Origin: Micromonospora sp. U21
Lineage (GTDB): Bacteria > Actinomycetota > Actinomycetes > Mycobacteriales > Micromonosporaceae
NCBI RefSeq assembly: GCF_018070045.1
Contig: NZ_JAGPYK010000010.1
Span: 141,238-205,237, forward strand
Length of the DNA stretch: 64,000 nt
Reading direction: 5' to 3'
Of this stretch, positions 1 through 7,375 are shown piece by piece (position 1 is the first letter of the stretch; each line of letters begins with the position of its first letter). The position numbers and the translations under genes are program-made. The notes under the pieces were generated by a model. The model searched no databases. It saw only the letters and a program-made list of their open reading frames with translations, and was not told where the DNA came from.

Positions 1-84
1 ATCACCGTGCACAAGCCGGAGGCGCCGGTGCCGCACACCTTCACCGACGTGGCCGTCACCATGACCCGGGCGCGTGCCCGGTGA
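1..84 (+). CDS. folB: Dihydroneopterin aldolase, C-terminal end (partial)
   Basis: The window opens inside this gene; 27 codons and the TGA stop remain. The visible tail has the VHKPEAPVP and DVAVTMTR signatures that end FolB proteins. FolB is the cytosolic enzyme that converts 7,8-dihydroneopterin to 6-hydroxymethyl-dihydropterin and glycolaldehyde in folate synthesis. Its stop overlaps the GTG start of the next gene, the kinase that uses its product, so the two are probably translationally coupled. The catalytic part lies outside the window, so the call rests on the tail motif and on context. Confidence 0.85.
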   Translation: MTVHKPEAPVPHTFTDVAVTMTRARAR

Positions 85-608
85 CCCGGGCCGTGCTCTC
101 GCTCGGCAGCAACCTGGGCGACCGGCTGGGCCACCTGCGTACGGCCGTCGCCACGCTCGGCGACAGCGTGCTGGTGCTCTCCGGCGTGTACGAGACTCCA
201 CCGTGGGGCGACGCCGATCAGCCCGCGTACCTCAACGCGGTGCTGCTGGCCCAGGACGACGCCGCGACCCCACGCGACTGGTTGGAGCGGGCGCGGGCCG
301 CGGAGCGCGCGGCCGACCGGGTCCGTGACCCGCAGCGGAGGTTCGGGCCGCGCACCCTCGACGTGGACGTGATCGCGGTCTGGGGCGACGACGACGAGCC
401 GGTGCTCAGCGACGACCCCGAGCTGACCCTGCCGCACCCCCGGGCGCACCTGCGCGCCTTCGTGCTGCGACCGTGGATCGACATCCAGCCGTACGGGCGG
501 CTGCCCGGTCACGGCTGGCTGACCGACCTGCTCACCGCCGGCCCGGCCGCCGACGACGCGCTGGATCTGCGTCCCCGACCGGAACTGGCGTTAGAGTCGA
601 CGGCATGA
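81..608 (+). CDS. folK: HPPK, 6-hydroxymethyl-dihydropterin pyrophosphokinase
   Basis: FolK transfers pyrophosphate from ATP to 6-hydroxymethyl-7,8-dihydropterin, the step after FolB in folate synthesis. The 175-residue protein begins with the SLGSNLGDR nucleotide/pterin-binding start and carries the family signature RFGPRTLDVDVI at about residues 87-98, whose two aspartates bind magnesium. VYETPPWG, at about residue 37, is the usual substrate loop. The GTG start overlaps the folB stop by 4 bases. The length is close to the usual 160 residues, with a short extra tail. The following DUF3180 gene is the standard actinobacterial neighbour. Confidence 0.95.
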   Translation: MTRAVLSLGSNLGDRLGHLRTAVATLGDSVLVLSGVYETPPWGDADQPAYLNAVLLAQDDAATPRDWLERARAAERAADRVRDPQRRFGPRTLDVDVIAVWGDDDEPVLSDDPELTLPHPRAHLRAFVLRPWIDIQPYGRLPGHGWLTDLLTAGPAADDALDLRPRPELALESTA

Positions 609-631
609 CCGAGCGGAGCCGGCCGGCATGA
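592..631 (+). promoter_or_regulatory. Possible leaderless promoter and 8-codon leader ORF before DUF3180
   Basis: TAGAGT (592-597) ends 7 nt before an ATG at 605. That ATG opens an 8-codon frame (MTERSRPA) whose TGA (629-631) overlaps the ATG of the DUF3180 gene at 628 as ATGA. The same ATG at 605 also overlaps the folK stop. The spacing matches the other leaderless starts in this window, so transcription could begin here and ribosomes could reach the DUF3180 gene by coupling. This is inference from sequence only. Confidence 0.4.
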
Positions 632-1167
632 CCCAGGCGAAGTCCCCACCACCGGGCGGGCCGGGCCCCGACGGGTCGCGGATGGGCCCCACCCGGATCT
701 CCACCCTGGTCGTGGCCGCCCTGGCCGCGGCGGCGGTGGCCTGGCTGCTGATCAGCACCCTCTACTACAGCGGCATCCCCCGGCTGCCCTGGCTGCCGGT
801 GGTGACGCTGGCGGCGCTCGCCGTGCTCGAGGCGTACGCCGCGGTCAACACCCGGGGTCGGATCGAGCGCAAGCCCGGCCGGGACCCGGTCAACCCGTTG
901 CTGGTCGCCCGGTTCGTGGTGCTGGCCAAGGCGTCGGCCTTGGCCGCGGCCATCTTCGCCGGCTTCTACGCCGGGCTCACCGGCTGGCTCCTCGTCGAGA
1001 ACACCCGGGCCGCGACGGAGGATCGACCGGCCGCCGGCGCCGGCCTGCTCGCCTCGTTGGCGCTGGTGGGCGCCGCGCTCTGGCTGGAGCGCTCCTGCCG
1101 GGTGCCGGAGCGCCCGGACGACGAGCGTGAGCCCGACCAGCGGGAGAGCCACCCCGGCCAGCGTTGA
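628..1167 (+). CDS. DUF3180 family membrane protein
   Basis: The 179-residue protein has about four hydrophobic helices (residues about 25-45, 52-70, 93-118 and 137-152) and a charged C-terminal tail. The PTRISTLVVAALAAAAVAWL opening and the short RGRIERKPGRDPVNPLLVAR loop between helices 2 and 3 fit the DUF3180 family. In many actinobacteria this gene follows folK directly. Its function is not known. A start at 628 gives the right family length; the 8-codon leader frame before it may drive its translation. It sits in the inner membrane by prediction. Confidence 0.85.
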   Translation: MTQAKSPPPGGPGPDGSRMGPTRISTLVVAALAAAAVAWLLISTLYYSGIPRLPWLPVVTLAALAVLEAYAAVNTRGRIERKPGRDPVNPLLVARFVVLAKASALAAAIFAGFYAGLTGWLLVENTRAATEDRPAAGAGLLASLALVGAALWLERSCRVPERPDDEREPDQRESHPGQR

Positions 1168-1335
1168 GAGCTGTCGGGAGACCCCGCGGCGGCTGCGGCG
1201 GCCCCGGCGACGACCGGCGGCGTTGGAGTTGGGTCCGGATACAACACCGGTATCCAGACCCAACCCCGCCTTGCCGGATCGCCGCCTGGACTCCGCCTCG
1301 CCCGCCCCGGGGTCTCCCGACAGCCTCTGACAGGG
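1165..1335. repeat. Structured dispersed repeat, copy 1 (about 170 bp)
   Basis: A perfect 16-bp outer stem (1171-1186 with 1308-1323, CTGTCGGGAGACCCCG and its complement) encloses a central hairpin whose arms are 1225-1242 and 1250-1267, with loop AACACCG. The 19-base core GGATACAACACCGGTATCC (1237-1255) is identical in copy 2 at 41416-41585. Stem bases differ between copies but stay paired. It starts right after the DUF3180 stop. There is no open frame of note. Confidence 0.8.
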
Positions 1336-1447
1336 GGTTACGCCCGGCTCCGGGCGCGGGTACGGTGCCTGCGATCGGAGAGCAACGGCCGCCCCGGTCC
1401 GTCCGCGAACCGGGGCGGGGACGGCGGGCCACTGGGGAGGCGGCGTC

Positions 1448-2662
1448 ATGGGGTACGAAGAAACGGGCCGGGAAGGGTCGGTCGAGCCCTCGTCCGAGGT
1501 GCCCGCCGCCGTTCTGGAGAACGTCTTCGACGACCCCGGTCAAGGTGATTCCGGCCGGGACCGGGTCGGTGTGCACCTGGTGTGGGAGGTCCTGCTGCTG
1601 GCCGGTCTCGCCACCCTGGGCTGGCTGCTCTGGCGGGCCGACTCGGACGTGCTGCGTGGCGACAACCTGCGCACCCTGCTGGTCGGCATGGTCGGGCTCG
1701 GGCTGCTCGCCCTCGCCGCCGGGCTGAGCCTGCGTACCGCCGCCCCGAACCTGGCCGTCGGGCCGGTCGCGGTCGCCGCCGCACTGCACTACGCGGAGCA
1801 GGGTGACCAGGGTCTGGCGGCCTCCGTCGGCCCGGCGGTCGCGGTCGCCGCGCTGGGCGGGCTGGCGCTGGCGCTGGCCGTGGTGGTGCTGCACGTGCCG
1901 GGCTGGGCAGCCAGTCTCGCCGGCGCGGCCGGGGTGGTGGTGTACATCGAACGCCGGTCGGCGCCGGTGCTGGTGCAGGGCGACTACGACCCCGGCCGGA
2001 GCGCGGGCTACCTCTTCGCCGGCTTCGCCGCGGTGGCGGTCCTCGGCGGGCTGTTCGGCGCCATCCGGGCGATCCGCCGGCTGGTCGGCCGGTACCGGCC
2101 GGTCACCGATCCGGCCCGTCGCCGGGGAGTGGTGGCCGCCGTGGTCACGGCGCTCGCGCTGGTCGGCTCCACCGTGCTCGCCGCCCTCGCCGGCGTGTTG
2201 CTCGCCGCCAACGGCCCCGGGCCGGTCACACCCACGCCGGGGCTGGACTGGACGGTGCTGGCGATCGGGGTCGCCCTGCTCGGCGGCACCAGCGCGTACG
2301 GCCGTCGGGGTGGCCTGTTCGGCACCCTGCTGGCGGTGAGCCTGGTCACCGTCTTCCAGGCGTACGCGCCGGCGCGCGGCTGGACGGTCGACCGCTGGAC
2401 GGTCGGCGCGGTCGCGATCGGCGTCGGACTGCTGGTCACCCGGTTGGTCGAGACGTACGGGCGGCCCCGGCCGGGCAGCACCGACAACCCCGAGCCGATC
2501 GGCGACGGCGCGATCAGCACGGGCTGGACGATGCCACGGTCGCAGCCGGTCGACAACTGGCCTCCCACCCTGCCGACGCCGGCCGCACCGCAACCGGTCG
2601 ACCCGTGGCGGGATCCGCGCTGGGAGGACAGCCCGCGCCGGTGGGACGCCGGTGAGCGATGA
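1448..2662 (+). CDS. Orphan membrane protein resembling a ribose-type ABC permease
   Basis: This 404-residue protein has about ten hydrophobic segments from residue 40 to 340, then a Pro-rich polar tail. The stretch LGGTSAYGRRGGLFGTLL near residue 280 resembles the conserved end of sugar permeases of the BPD_transp_2 type (GGTSxxGGxGxxxGTLLG), and the earlier VGPVAVAAALHYAEQG looks like their VGSVxALAG loop. It has no adjacent ATPase or binding protein and a long, acidic N-terminal tail of about 40 residues, so it may be a diverged permease with another role. The ATG at 1448 is preceded by GGGGAGG. The next frame overlaps its stop, but I prefer a start further on for that gene. Confidence 0.6.
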   Translation: MGYEETGREGSVEPSSEVPAAVLENVFDDPGQGDSGRDRVGVHLVWEVLLLAGLATLGWLLWRADSDVLRGDNLRTLLVGMVGLGLLALAAGLSLRTAAPNLAVGPVAVAAALHYAEQGDQGLAASVGPAVAVAALGGLALALAVVVLHVPGWAASLAGAAGVVVYIERRSAPVLVQGDYDPGRSAGYLFAGFAAVAVLGGLFGAIRAIRRLVGRYRPVTDPARRRGVVAAVVTALALVGSTVLAALAGVLLAANGPGPVTPTPGLDWTVLAIGVALLGGTSAYGRRGGLFGTLLAVSLVTVFQAYAPARGWTVDRWTVGAVAIGVGLLVTRLVETYGRPRPGSTDNPEPIGDGAISTGWTMPRSQPVDNWPPTLPTPAAPQPVDPWRDPRWEDSPRRWDAGER

Positions 2663-2702
2663 GCCGTGCGGCGTCCGCCGAGCCGGAGCTGATCTCGACC
2701 GT

Positions 2703-2716
2703 TAGGCTCGGCGGCA
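2703..2716 (+). promoter_or_regulatory. Leaderless -10 element TAGGCT
   Basis: TAGGCT (2703-2708) ends 7 nt before the ATG at 2716. No Shine-Dalgarno sequence lies between. The arrangement recurs at 7361, 19209, 40363 and 53851 and supports the ATG at 2716 as the start. Confidence 0.55.
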
Positions 2717-3024
2717 TGACCGACACACCTGCCGCCACCCCCGGCGGAACCTCGTTCGAGGAGCTCGACGCGCTGTCCACCGAGGAGCTGCGGGAGCGGG
2801 CGTTCGCCCGGGCCCGGGAGCACCGTGACGTGGGTTTCTTCTGGTCGGTGCTGCGGCATCTGCCGAACGCGGACGAGGCGACGGTGCTGGACGGCGCGCC
2901 GAACTCGATCGGTCCGATCATCGACGAGGCCAACGCGCTGTGGCGTGAGCTGACCGGTCACGGCTACGAGGAGTCGGAGCCGCTGCTGCGGGCCGCCTTC
3001 ATCGACTACCTGTTGAAGCGCTGA
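2716..3024 (+). CDS. Small acidic protein of unknown function
   Basis: The 102-residue soluble protein is rich in Glu and Ala and mostly helical by composition: ELDALSTEELRERAFARAREHRDVGFFW is followed by VLRHLPNADEATVLDG and a C-terminal FIDYLLKR. I do not recognise a family. I chose the ATG at 2716 rather than the in-frame ATG at 2659, which overlaps the preceding stop, because a TAGGCT hexamer sits 7 nt before it and the extra 19 residues look like non-coding sequence. Alternatives are a coupled start at 2659 or a GTG between them. It has no transmembrane segment or signal peptide. Confidence 0.65.
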   Translation: MTDTPAATPGGTSFEELDALSTEELRERAFARAREHRDVGFFWSVLRHLPNADEATVLDGAPNSIGPIIDEANALWRELTGHGYEESEPLLRAAFIDYLLKR

Positions 3025-3080
3025 GCCGGTCGGGGCAGCCCAGGTCCGCCCGGTCGGTCGGCTCGGGCCCTGGGCGGATC

Positions 3081-3581
3081 ATGGGGCTCTTCCACCGCAG
3101 CGGCCCGGTCAGCCGTTACGGGACGGCCGCCGGCACCGGCGCGCTCGCCGTGCTGCTGCTGGTCGGGATCTGCGGCAGCCCGGCGTACACCGGATGGGCC
3201 GGCACGCGGGCCGACCCGGCATCGGCCGGTGACTACTACCTGCGCCTGCTCGCCTGGCCTGCCTGGCGGCTGGACGCGGACGGGCAGCCCGGCGGCTTGC
3301 TCGCCGCCGACCTGCGGGCCGTCCTGCTGGTGGTCCTCGCGGTGGCCCTGCTCTACCTGCTGCCCGCCGCCCAGGTGGCCCGGGTGCCCGGCCCGGTGAG
3401 CCAGTTCTTCTCCGGCTGGGCCGCGTACGTGCTGGCCGGTGGGCTCGCCGCCGTGCTCGCGGCGCCGTTCGGCCCGGACCCGTCGCTGCTGGGCGCGTTG
3501 CAGGACGCCAGCAGCGGCGCCGGCTACGGCTTCCTCTCCGGTTGGATCATCGGCACCGCCAGCCTCGGCGGTCGGGCCTGA
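3081..3581 (+). CDS. Small membrane protein, unknown function
   Basis: The 166-residue protein has four likely membrane helices: residues about 13-33, 74-94, 109-130 and a weaker one at 146-160. The 40-residue loop between helices 1 and 2 contains paired aromatic residues (YYLRLLAWPAWRL). I recognise no family. The ATG at 3081 follows GGGCGGATC, a weak ribosome site. It lies 57 bp after the small acidic protein on the same strand. It ends 24 bp before the end of the convergent osmoprotectant ATPase gene. Confidence 0.6.
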   Translation: MGLFHRSGPVSRYGTAAGTGALAVLLLVGICGSPAYTGWAGTRADPASAGDYYLRLLAWPAWRLDADGQPGGLLAADLRAVLLVVLAVALLYLLPAAQVARVPGPVSQFFSGWAAYVLAGGLAAVLAAPFGPDPSLLGALQDASSGAGYGFLSGWIIGTASLGGRA

Positions 3582-3604
3582 CCCGACCGGTCGAGCCGGG
3601 TGGG

Positions 3605-4609
3605 TCAGCCCGTCACGCGGCCGAGGTCGAGCAGGCGCTGCCGGCTGAGCGCGCCCACGGGTCGGCCGCCGTCGGTGACCACGAGCCGGTCCCGTCCCGA
3701 GGTGAGCAGTACCGCCAGCGCGTCGTACGCGGAGCCGTCCAGCGGCACGGTGGGCAGGTCCGCCTCGACGTCGCCGGGCACCGGCTCCAGCGCGTCCCGG
3801 TCGAGCTGGGTGACCGCCAGCCGGCGGATGCCCCGGTCGGCCCCGACGAACTCGCGCACGAACGGCGTGGCGGGCGCGCCCAGCAGGGCGGCCGGCGTGT
3901 CGTACTGCTCCAGGTGCCCGCCCTGGGAGAGCACCGCGATCCGGTCGCCGAGCCGGACCGCCTCGTCGAGGTCGTGGGTGACCAGCAGGATCGTCTTGCG
4001 GACCTCGGCCTGGAGCCGGAGGAACTCCTCCTGGAGGCGGGCCCGGACGATCGGGTCGACGGCCGAGAACGGCTCGTCCATCAGGAGCACAACGGGGTCG
4101 GCGGCGAGCGCACGAGCCACCCCGACCCGCTGCCGCTGCCCACCCGACAGTTCGTGCGGGTAGCGGCGACCGAACTGGGCCGGGTCCAGCCCGACCAGGT
4201 CGAGCAGTTCGTCGACCCGGGCCCGGGTCTGGTCACGGGACCAGCCGAGCAGCCCGGGCACGGTGGCCACGTTCGCCCGGACCGTCTGGTGTGGAAACAG
4301 CCCGACGTTCTGGATCACGTAGCCGATCCGGCGGCGCAGCCGCACCGGGTCGACGTCGGTGACGTCCTCGTCGCCGAGCATGATCCGCCCGGCGGTCGGC
4401 TCGATCAGCCGGTTGACCATGCGCAGCACCGTCGACTTGCCGCAGCCGGACGGGCCGATCAGCACCACCAGCTCGCCGGCCTTGACCTCCAGGCTGAGTT
4501 CCCGGACGGCCTCGGTGCCGTTCGGGTAGCGCTTATGGATGCCCTGAAGGGAGATCGACGCTGCGCGAGGGGATCCGACCCCGCCGGCAGCCTCCGGGGT
4601 AACGTCCAC
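3605..4609 (-). CDS. Osmoprotectant (glycine betaine/choline-type) ABC transporter ATPase
   Basis: This 334-residue ATPase of the OpuCA/ProV group powers uptake of compatible solutes. It shows Walker [10 protein letters not shown] at residues 52-60, the Q-loop [12 protein letters not shown], the signature LSGGQRQR, Walker B VVLLMDEP and the switch histidine in [10 protein letters not shown]. The last 60 residues hold a single CBS-like segment ([22 protein letters not shown]) where the family often has two, a region tied to osmotic sensing. The GTG start at 4609 has GGAAGG 6 nt upstream. That start is only 2 bp from the start of the divergent permease gene. The permeases and binding protein at 4612-7263 complete the system. 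Confidence 0.92.
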   Translation of the reverse strand: MDVTPEAAGGVGSPRAASISLQGIHKRYPNGTEAVRELSLEVKAGELVVLIGPSGCGKSTVLRMVNRLIEPTAGRIMLGDEDVTDVDPVRLRRRIGYVIQNVGLFPHQTVRANVATVPGLLGWSRDQTRARVDELLDLVGLDPAQFGRRYPHELSGGQRQRVGVARALAADPVVLLMDEPFSAVDPIVRARLQEEFLRLQAEVRKTILLVTHDLDEAVRLGDRIAVLSQGGHLEQYDTPAALLGAPATPFVREFVGADRGIRRLAVTQLDRDALEPVPGDVEADLPTVPLDGSAYDALAVLLTSGRDRLVVTDGGRPVGALSRQRLLDLGRVTG

Positions 4610-4630
4610 GTATGTCCTTCCGCCTGAGCT
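4600..4630. promoter_or_regulatory. Back-to-back starts of the divergent osmoprotectant genes
   Basis: The start codons of the ATPase (GTG, minus, 4607-4609) and first permease (ATG, plus, 4612-4614) are separated by 2 bp. TAACGT (4600-4605) ends 6 nt before the plus ATG and lies inside the ATPase coding sequence, so the plus mRNA is probably leaderless. The minus gene has GGAAGG within the permease coding sequence. Each gene's start signal therefore lies inside the other gene. Confidence 0.55.
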
Positions 4631-5298
4631 ACCGGGCCGACCCGGGTAACCCCTGGTTCTCCTGGCAGTACGTGCGGGACAACTCTGACACGATCCTCGC
4701 GGCGGCGGGTGAACACGCCTCCCTCACCGGGCGTGCGGTGCTGGTCGCGGTGCTGATCGCCATGCCGTTGTCCGTGGCCGCGTACTGGTTCCGCCCGCTG
4801 GCCGGGCCCATCCTCGGCGTCACCGGCGTGATCTACACCATTCCGTCGCTGGCGCTGTTCGCGTTCATCGCGCCCTACCTGGGCACCGGCGCCACCACCG
4901 TGTTGGTCGGGTTGGTCCTGTACGCGCTGCTGCTGATCGTCCGCAACGTGGTTGCGGGGCTCAACCAGGTGCCGCCCGAGGTCCGCGAGGCTGCCGAGGG
5001 CATGGGCTACGGCCGGTGGGGCCGGCTGTTCCGGATCGACCTGCCGCTGGCGATCCCGGGCATCATGACCGGGCTGCGGCTGGCCACCGTGTCGACGGTC
5101 GCGCTGGTCACCGTGGGGGTGCTGGTCGGGCACGGCGGGCTCGGCCAGCTGATCTTCGCGGGCTTTCAGAACAACCTCTACAAGGCCGAGATCATGACCG
5201 GCACGGTGCTCTGCGTGGCGCTCGCGGTGCTGCTGGACCTGCTGCTGGTCCTGGTCGGCCGGCTGGTCACCCCCTGGTCCGCCCGGGGCGTCCGGTGA
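4612..5298 (+). CDS. Osmoprotectant ABC transporter permease, OpuCB type
   Basis: The 228-residue inner-membrane permease has five to six helices from residue 40 to 220. The binding-protein-dependent transport loop that contacts the ATPase is seen as VREAAEGMGYGRWGRLFRIDLPLAIPGIMTGL near residues 123-154 (EAA...G motif). With the permease at 5295 it forms the channel for betaine, choline or a similar solute. A TAACGT hexamer 6 nt before the ATG suggests a leaderless mRNA. The downstream permease starts inside this gene's stop (GTGA), so the two should be made in equal amounts. Confidence 0.92.
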   Translation: MSFRLSYRADPGNPWFSWQYVRDNSDTILAAAGEHASLTGRAVLVAVLIAMPLSVAAYWFRPLAGPILGVTGVIYTIPSLALFAFIAPYLGTGATTVLVGLVLYALLLIVRNVVAGLNQVPPEVREAAEGMGYGRWGRLFRIDLPLAIPGIMTGLRLATVSTVALVTVGVLVGHGGLGQLIFAGFQNNLYKAEIMTGTVLCVALAVLLDLLLVLVGRLVTPWSARGVR

Positions 5299-6032
5299 GC
5301 GCCGCGGCGAGCCCGGTGCAGCAGGCGGTGATGTGGCTCAACGACCCACTGAACTGGACCAACCCCGGCGGCATCCTGGACCGGCTCGGCGAGCACCTGG
5401 AGATCTCCGCCGCGGCGGTGGCGCTCGGCTGCCTGGTGGCCTGGCCGCTCGGACTCTGGCTGGGGCACACCGGGCGGGGTGGTGGCCTGGTGGTGCTGGT
5501 GTCCAACGCCACCCTGGCCATCCCTACCCTCGCGCTGCTGACCATCCTGCCGTTGACCTTCCTCGGCTTCGGCCGCACGCCGGTGGTGGTGGCGCTGGCC
5601 GTCTTCGCCGTTCCGCCGCTGCTGGCCAACGCCTACACCGGCGTACGCCAGGCGGACCTGGAGGCGCTCGACGCGGCCCGTGGGATGGGCCTGTCCGGCG
5701 GGCAGGTGCTGCGGCGGGTGGAGCTGCCGCTCGCGGTGCCCTACCTGGCCGCCGGGTTCCGGACCGCCGCCGTGCAGGTGATCGCCACCACCGCGTTGGC
5801 CTCGTTCGTCAACGGCGGCGGCCTCGGCGAGATCATCCGTACCGGCTTCGGCCTGAGTATCGCGGCGGGCGGGGGCCAGATCCTGGCGGGCGGCGTGCTG
5901 GTGGCCGGGCTCGCCCTGCTGGCCGAGGTGGTCCTGGGCGGCGTCGAACGGCTGGTCACCCCCCGTCCGCTGCGGCGCGACCGGCAACGCGCGGGGCGGC
6001 CCCGGCCCGCCGACGCCACCGGCCGCGCCTGA
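5295..6032 (+). CDS. Osmoprotectant ABC transporter permease, OpuCD type
   Basis: The 245-residue second permease of the importer has six helices, with the EAA loop LEALDAARGMGLSGGQVLRRVELPLAVPYLAAG near residues 119-151. The GTG at 5295 overlaps the stop of the first permease and starts the homologous region at the right place; a longer upstream frame would only add shadow sequence. The C-terminal 20 residues are Arg-rich and cytosolic. The binding-protein gene follows after 226 bp. That gap has no clear terminator, so read-through is likely, with a possible extra promoter. Confidence 0.9.
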   Translation: MSAAASPVQQAVMWLNDPLNWTNPGGILDRLGEHLEISAAAVALGCLVAWPLGLWLGHTGRGGGLVVLVSNATLAIPTLALLTILPLTFLGFGRTPVVVALAVFAVPPLLANAYTGVRQADLEALDAARGMGLSGGQVLRRVELPLAVPYLAAGFRTAAVQVIATTALASFVNGGGLGEIIRTGFGLSIAAGGGQILAGGVLVAGLALLAEVVLGGVERLVTPRPLRRDRQRAGRPRPADATGRA

Positions 6033-6258
6033 TCTGTCCCGGTGCGCCCCACGGACGACCCTTCTGGGTGAGCGGTCTCCGGACCGGTGACCGGCAGCCG
6101 GCCGGTCGGTGACGATGCGGTGACGAACTCCACCTCAAGTTGTCGGTCGGACGCGGAGGATGTTGGGTGGACATTCGCGGGCGGCCGACAGTCAGGATCG
6201 CCCGTCGGACACGCGGCCGGCCCGGAACGGGTCGCGCCGGGACACGGAAGGCGGGCAT

Positions 6259-7263
6259 ATGCGCGCACGTACACGTCTGGCGATCGGCGCGATCGGCGCC
6301 GTCGCTGCGGCAGGGCTTCTGACCGGGTGCGGTGACGCCGGCTCGTCCGGCACCGACGCGCCCCAGCAGGGCGCCTCCGGGGCCGGGTGCGCCCCGGTCG
6401 CCGGGCAGCAGCTCATCGCACTGCAGGACGACAAGAAGCTCCAGAACGCCGACAACGTCATTCCGGCGGTCAACAGCAAGGCGGTCAACCCGCAGTTGAT
6501 CGCCGCGCTGGACAAGGTCTCGGCCGCGCTCGACACGCCGAAGCTGATCCAGCTCAACAAGGCCGTCAACGACGACCGCAAGACCCCCAAGGTGGCGGCC
6601 GAGGAGTTCGCTTCCGCCAACAACGTCACCGCGGGCATCGCCAAGGGCCCGGGCGGCGAGATCGTGGTGGGAGCGGGCAACTTCGCCGAGAGCCAGACCC
6701 TGGGCGAGCTGTACCGGATCGCGCTCACCGCCGCCGGCTACCAGGTCAAGGTGCAGCAGATCGGCAACCGGGAGCTCTACGAGCCGGCGCTGGAGAAGGG
6801 CGAGGTCCAGGTCGTCCCGGAGTACGCGGCGACCATGGCAGAGTTCCTCAACACCAAGGCCAACGGCCCCAACGCACAGCCGGTCTCCTCGCCCGACATC
6901 AACAACACCGTGACCGCGCTGAAGGCCGAGGGCGACAAGGTGGGCATCACCTTCGGCGCGCCAGCCGCCGCACAGAACCAGAACGCCTTCGCGGTCACGC
7001 AGGCGTTCGCCGACAAGTACGGCGTGCGGACCCTGTCCGAGCTGGCCGCGAAGTGCTCGGGCAACGCGACCGTGCTGGGTGGTCCGCCGGAGTGCCAGCA
7101 GCGCCCGTTCTGCAAGCCGGGCCTGGAGAAGACGTACGGGCTGTCGGTGGGTTCGTTCTCCTCGCTGGACCAGGGCGGGCCGTTGACCAAGAACGGGCTG
7201 CGTACCGGCGCGATCAGCGTAGGCCTGATCTTCTCGTCGGACGGTGCCTTCGCCAGCAGCTGA
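6259..7263 (+). CDS. Osmoprotectant-binding lipoprotein with permuted domain order
   Basis: This 334-residue lipoprotein is the solute receptor of the adjacent importer (OpuAC/ProX fold). The lipobox LLTGC places the lipid-bearing cysteine at residue 24. Residues about 50-122 (LIALQDDKKL, NVIPAVNS, LDKVSAALDT, LNKAVNDD, KVAAEEFA) match what is normally the C-terminal part of the family. Residues about 134-334 (IVVGAGNFAESQTLGELY, ELYEPALEKGEVQVVPEY, NAFAVTQAFADKYG, KNGLRTGAISVGLIFSSDG) match the usual N-terminal part. The order is therefore swapped, like a circular permutation. I started it at the ATG at 6259, which follows GGAAGGCGGG and gives a proper signal peptide. Confidence 0.9.
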   Translation: MRARTRLAIGAIGAVAAAGLLTGCGDAGSSGTDAPQQGASGAGCAPVAGQQLIALQDDKKLQNADNVIPAVNSKAVNPQLIAALDKVSAALDTPKLIQLNKAVNDDRKTPKVAAEEFASANNVTAGIAKGPGGEIVVGAGNFAESQTLGELYRIALTAAGYQVKVQQIGNRELYEPALEKGEVQVVPEYAATMAEFLNTKANGPNAQPVSSPDINNTVTALKAEGDKVGITFGAPAAAQNQNAFAVTQAFADKYGVRTLSELAAKCSGNATVLGGPPECQQRPFCKPGLEKTYGLSVGSFSSLDQGGPLTKNGLRTGAISVGLIFSSDGAFASS

Positions 7264-7284
7264 GCCACCTCGTGGCGTGATGAC

Positions 7285-7319
7285 GGACGCCTCCGCCCCC
7301 ACCCGGGGCGGGGGCGTCC
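7285..7319 (+). terminator. Hairpin terminator after the osmoprotectant operon
   Basis: Arms 7285-7299 and 7305-7319 form a 15-bp GC-rich stem with one G-T pair and a 5-nt loop. No T-run follows, as is common in actinobacteria. It lies 21 bp after the binding-protein stop. Confidence 0.75.
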
Positions 7320-7360
7320 GCGCTTCCCGGGACCCCGTTCCGTCAGCTGGGGATCCTCGG

Positions 7361-7375
7361 TAGGCTGCACAGCCA
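7361..7375 (+). promoter_or_regulatory. Leaderless -10 element TAGGCT
   Basis: TAGGCT (7361-7366) ends 8 nt before the ATG at 7375, with no ribosome site between. It fixes the start of the following membrane protein gene. Confidence 0.55.

Noticed and set aside
2659..3024. Start of the small acidic protein at ATG 2659 overlapping the previous stop
   Set aside because: The TAGGCT element 7 nt before ATG 2716 and the poor composition of the extra 19 residues favour the later start.
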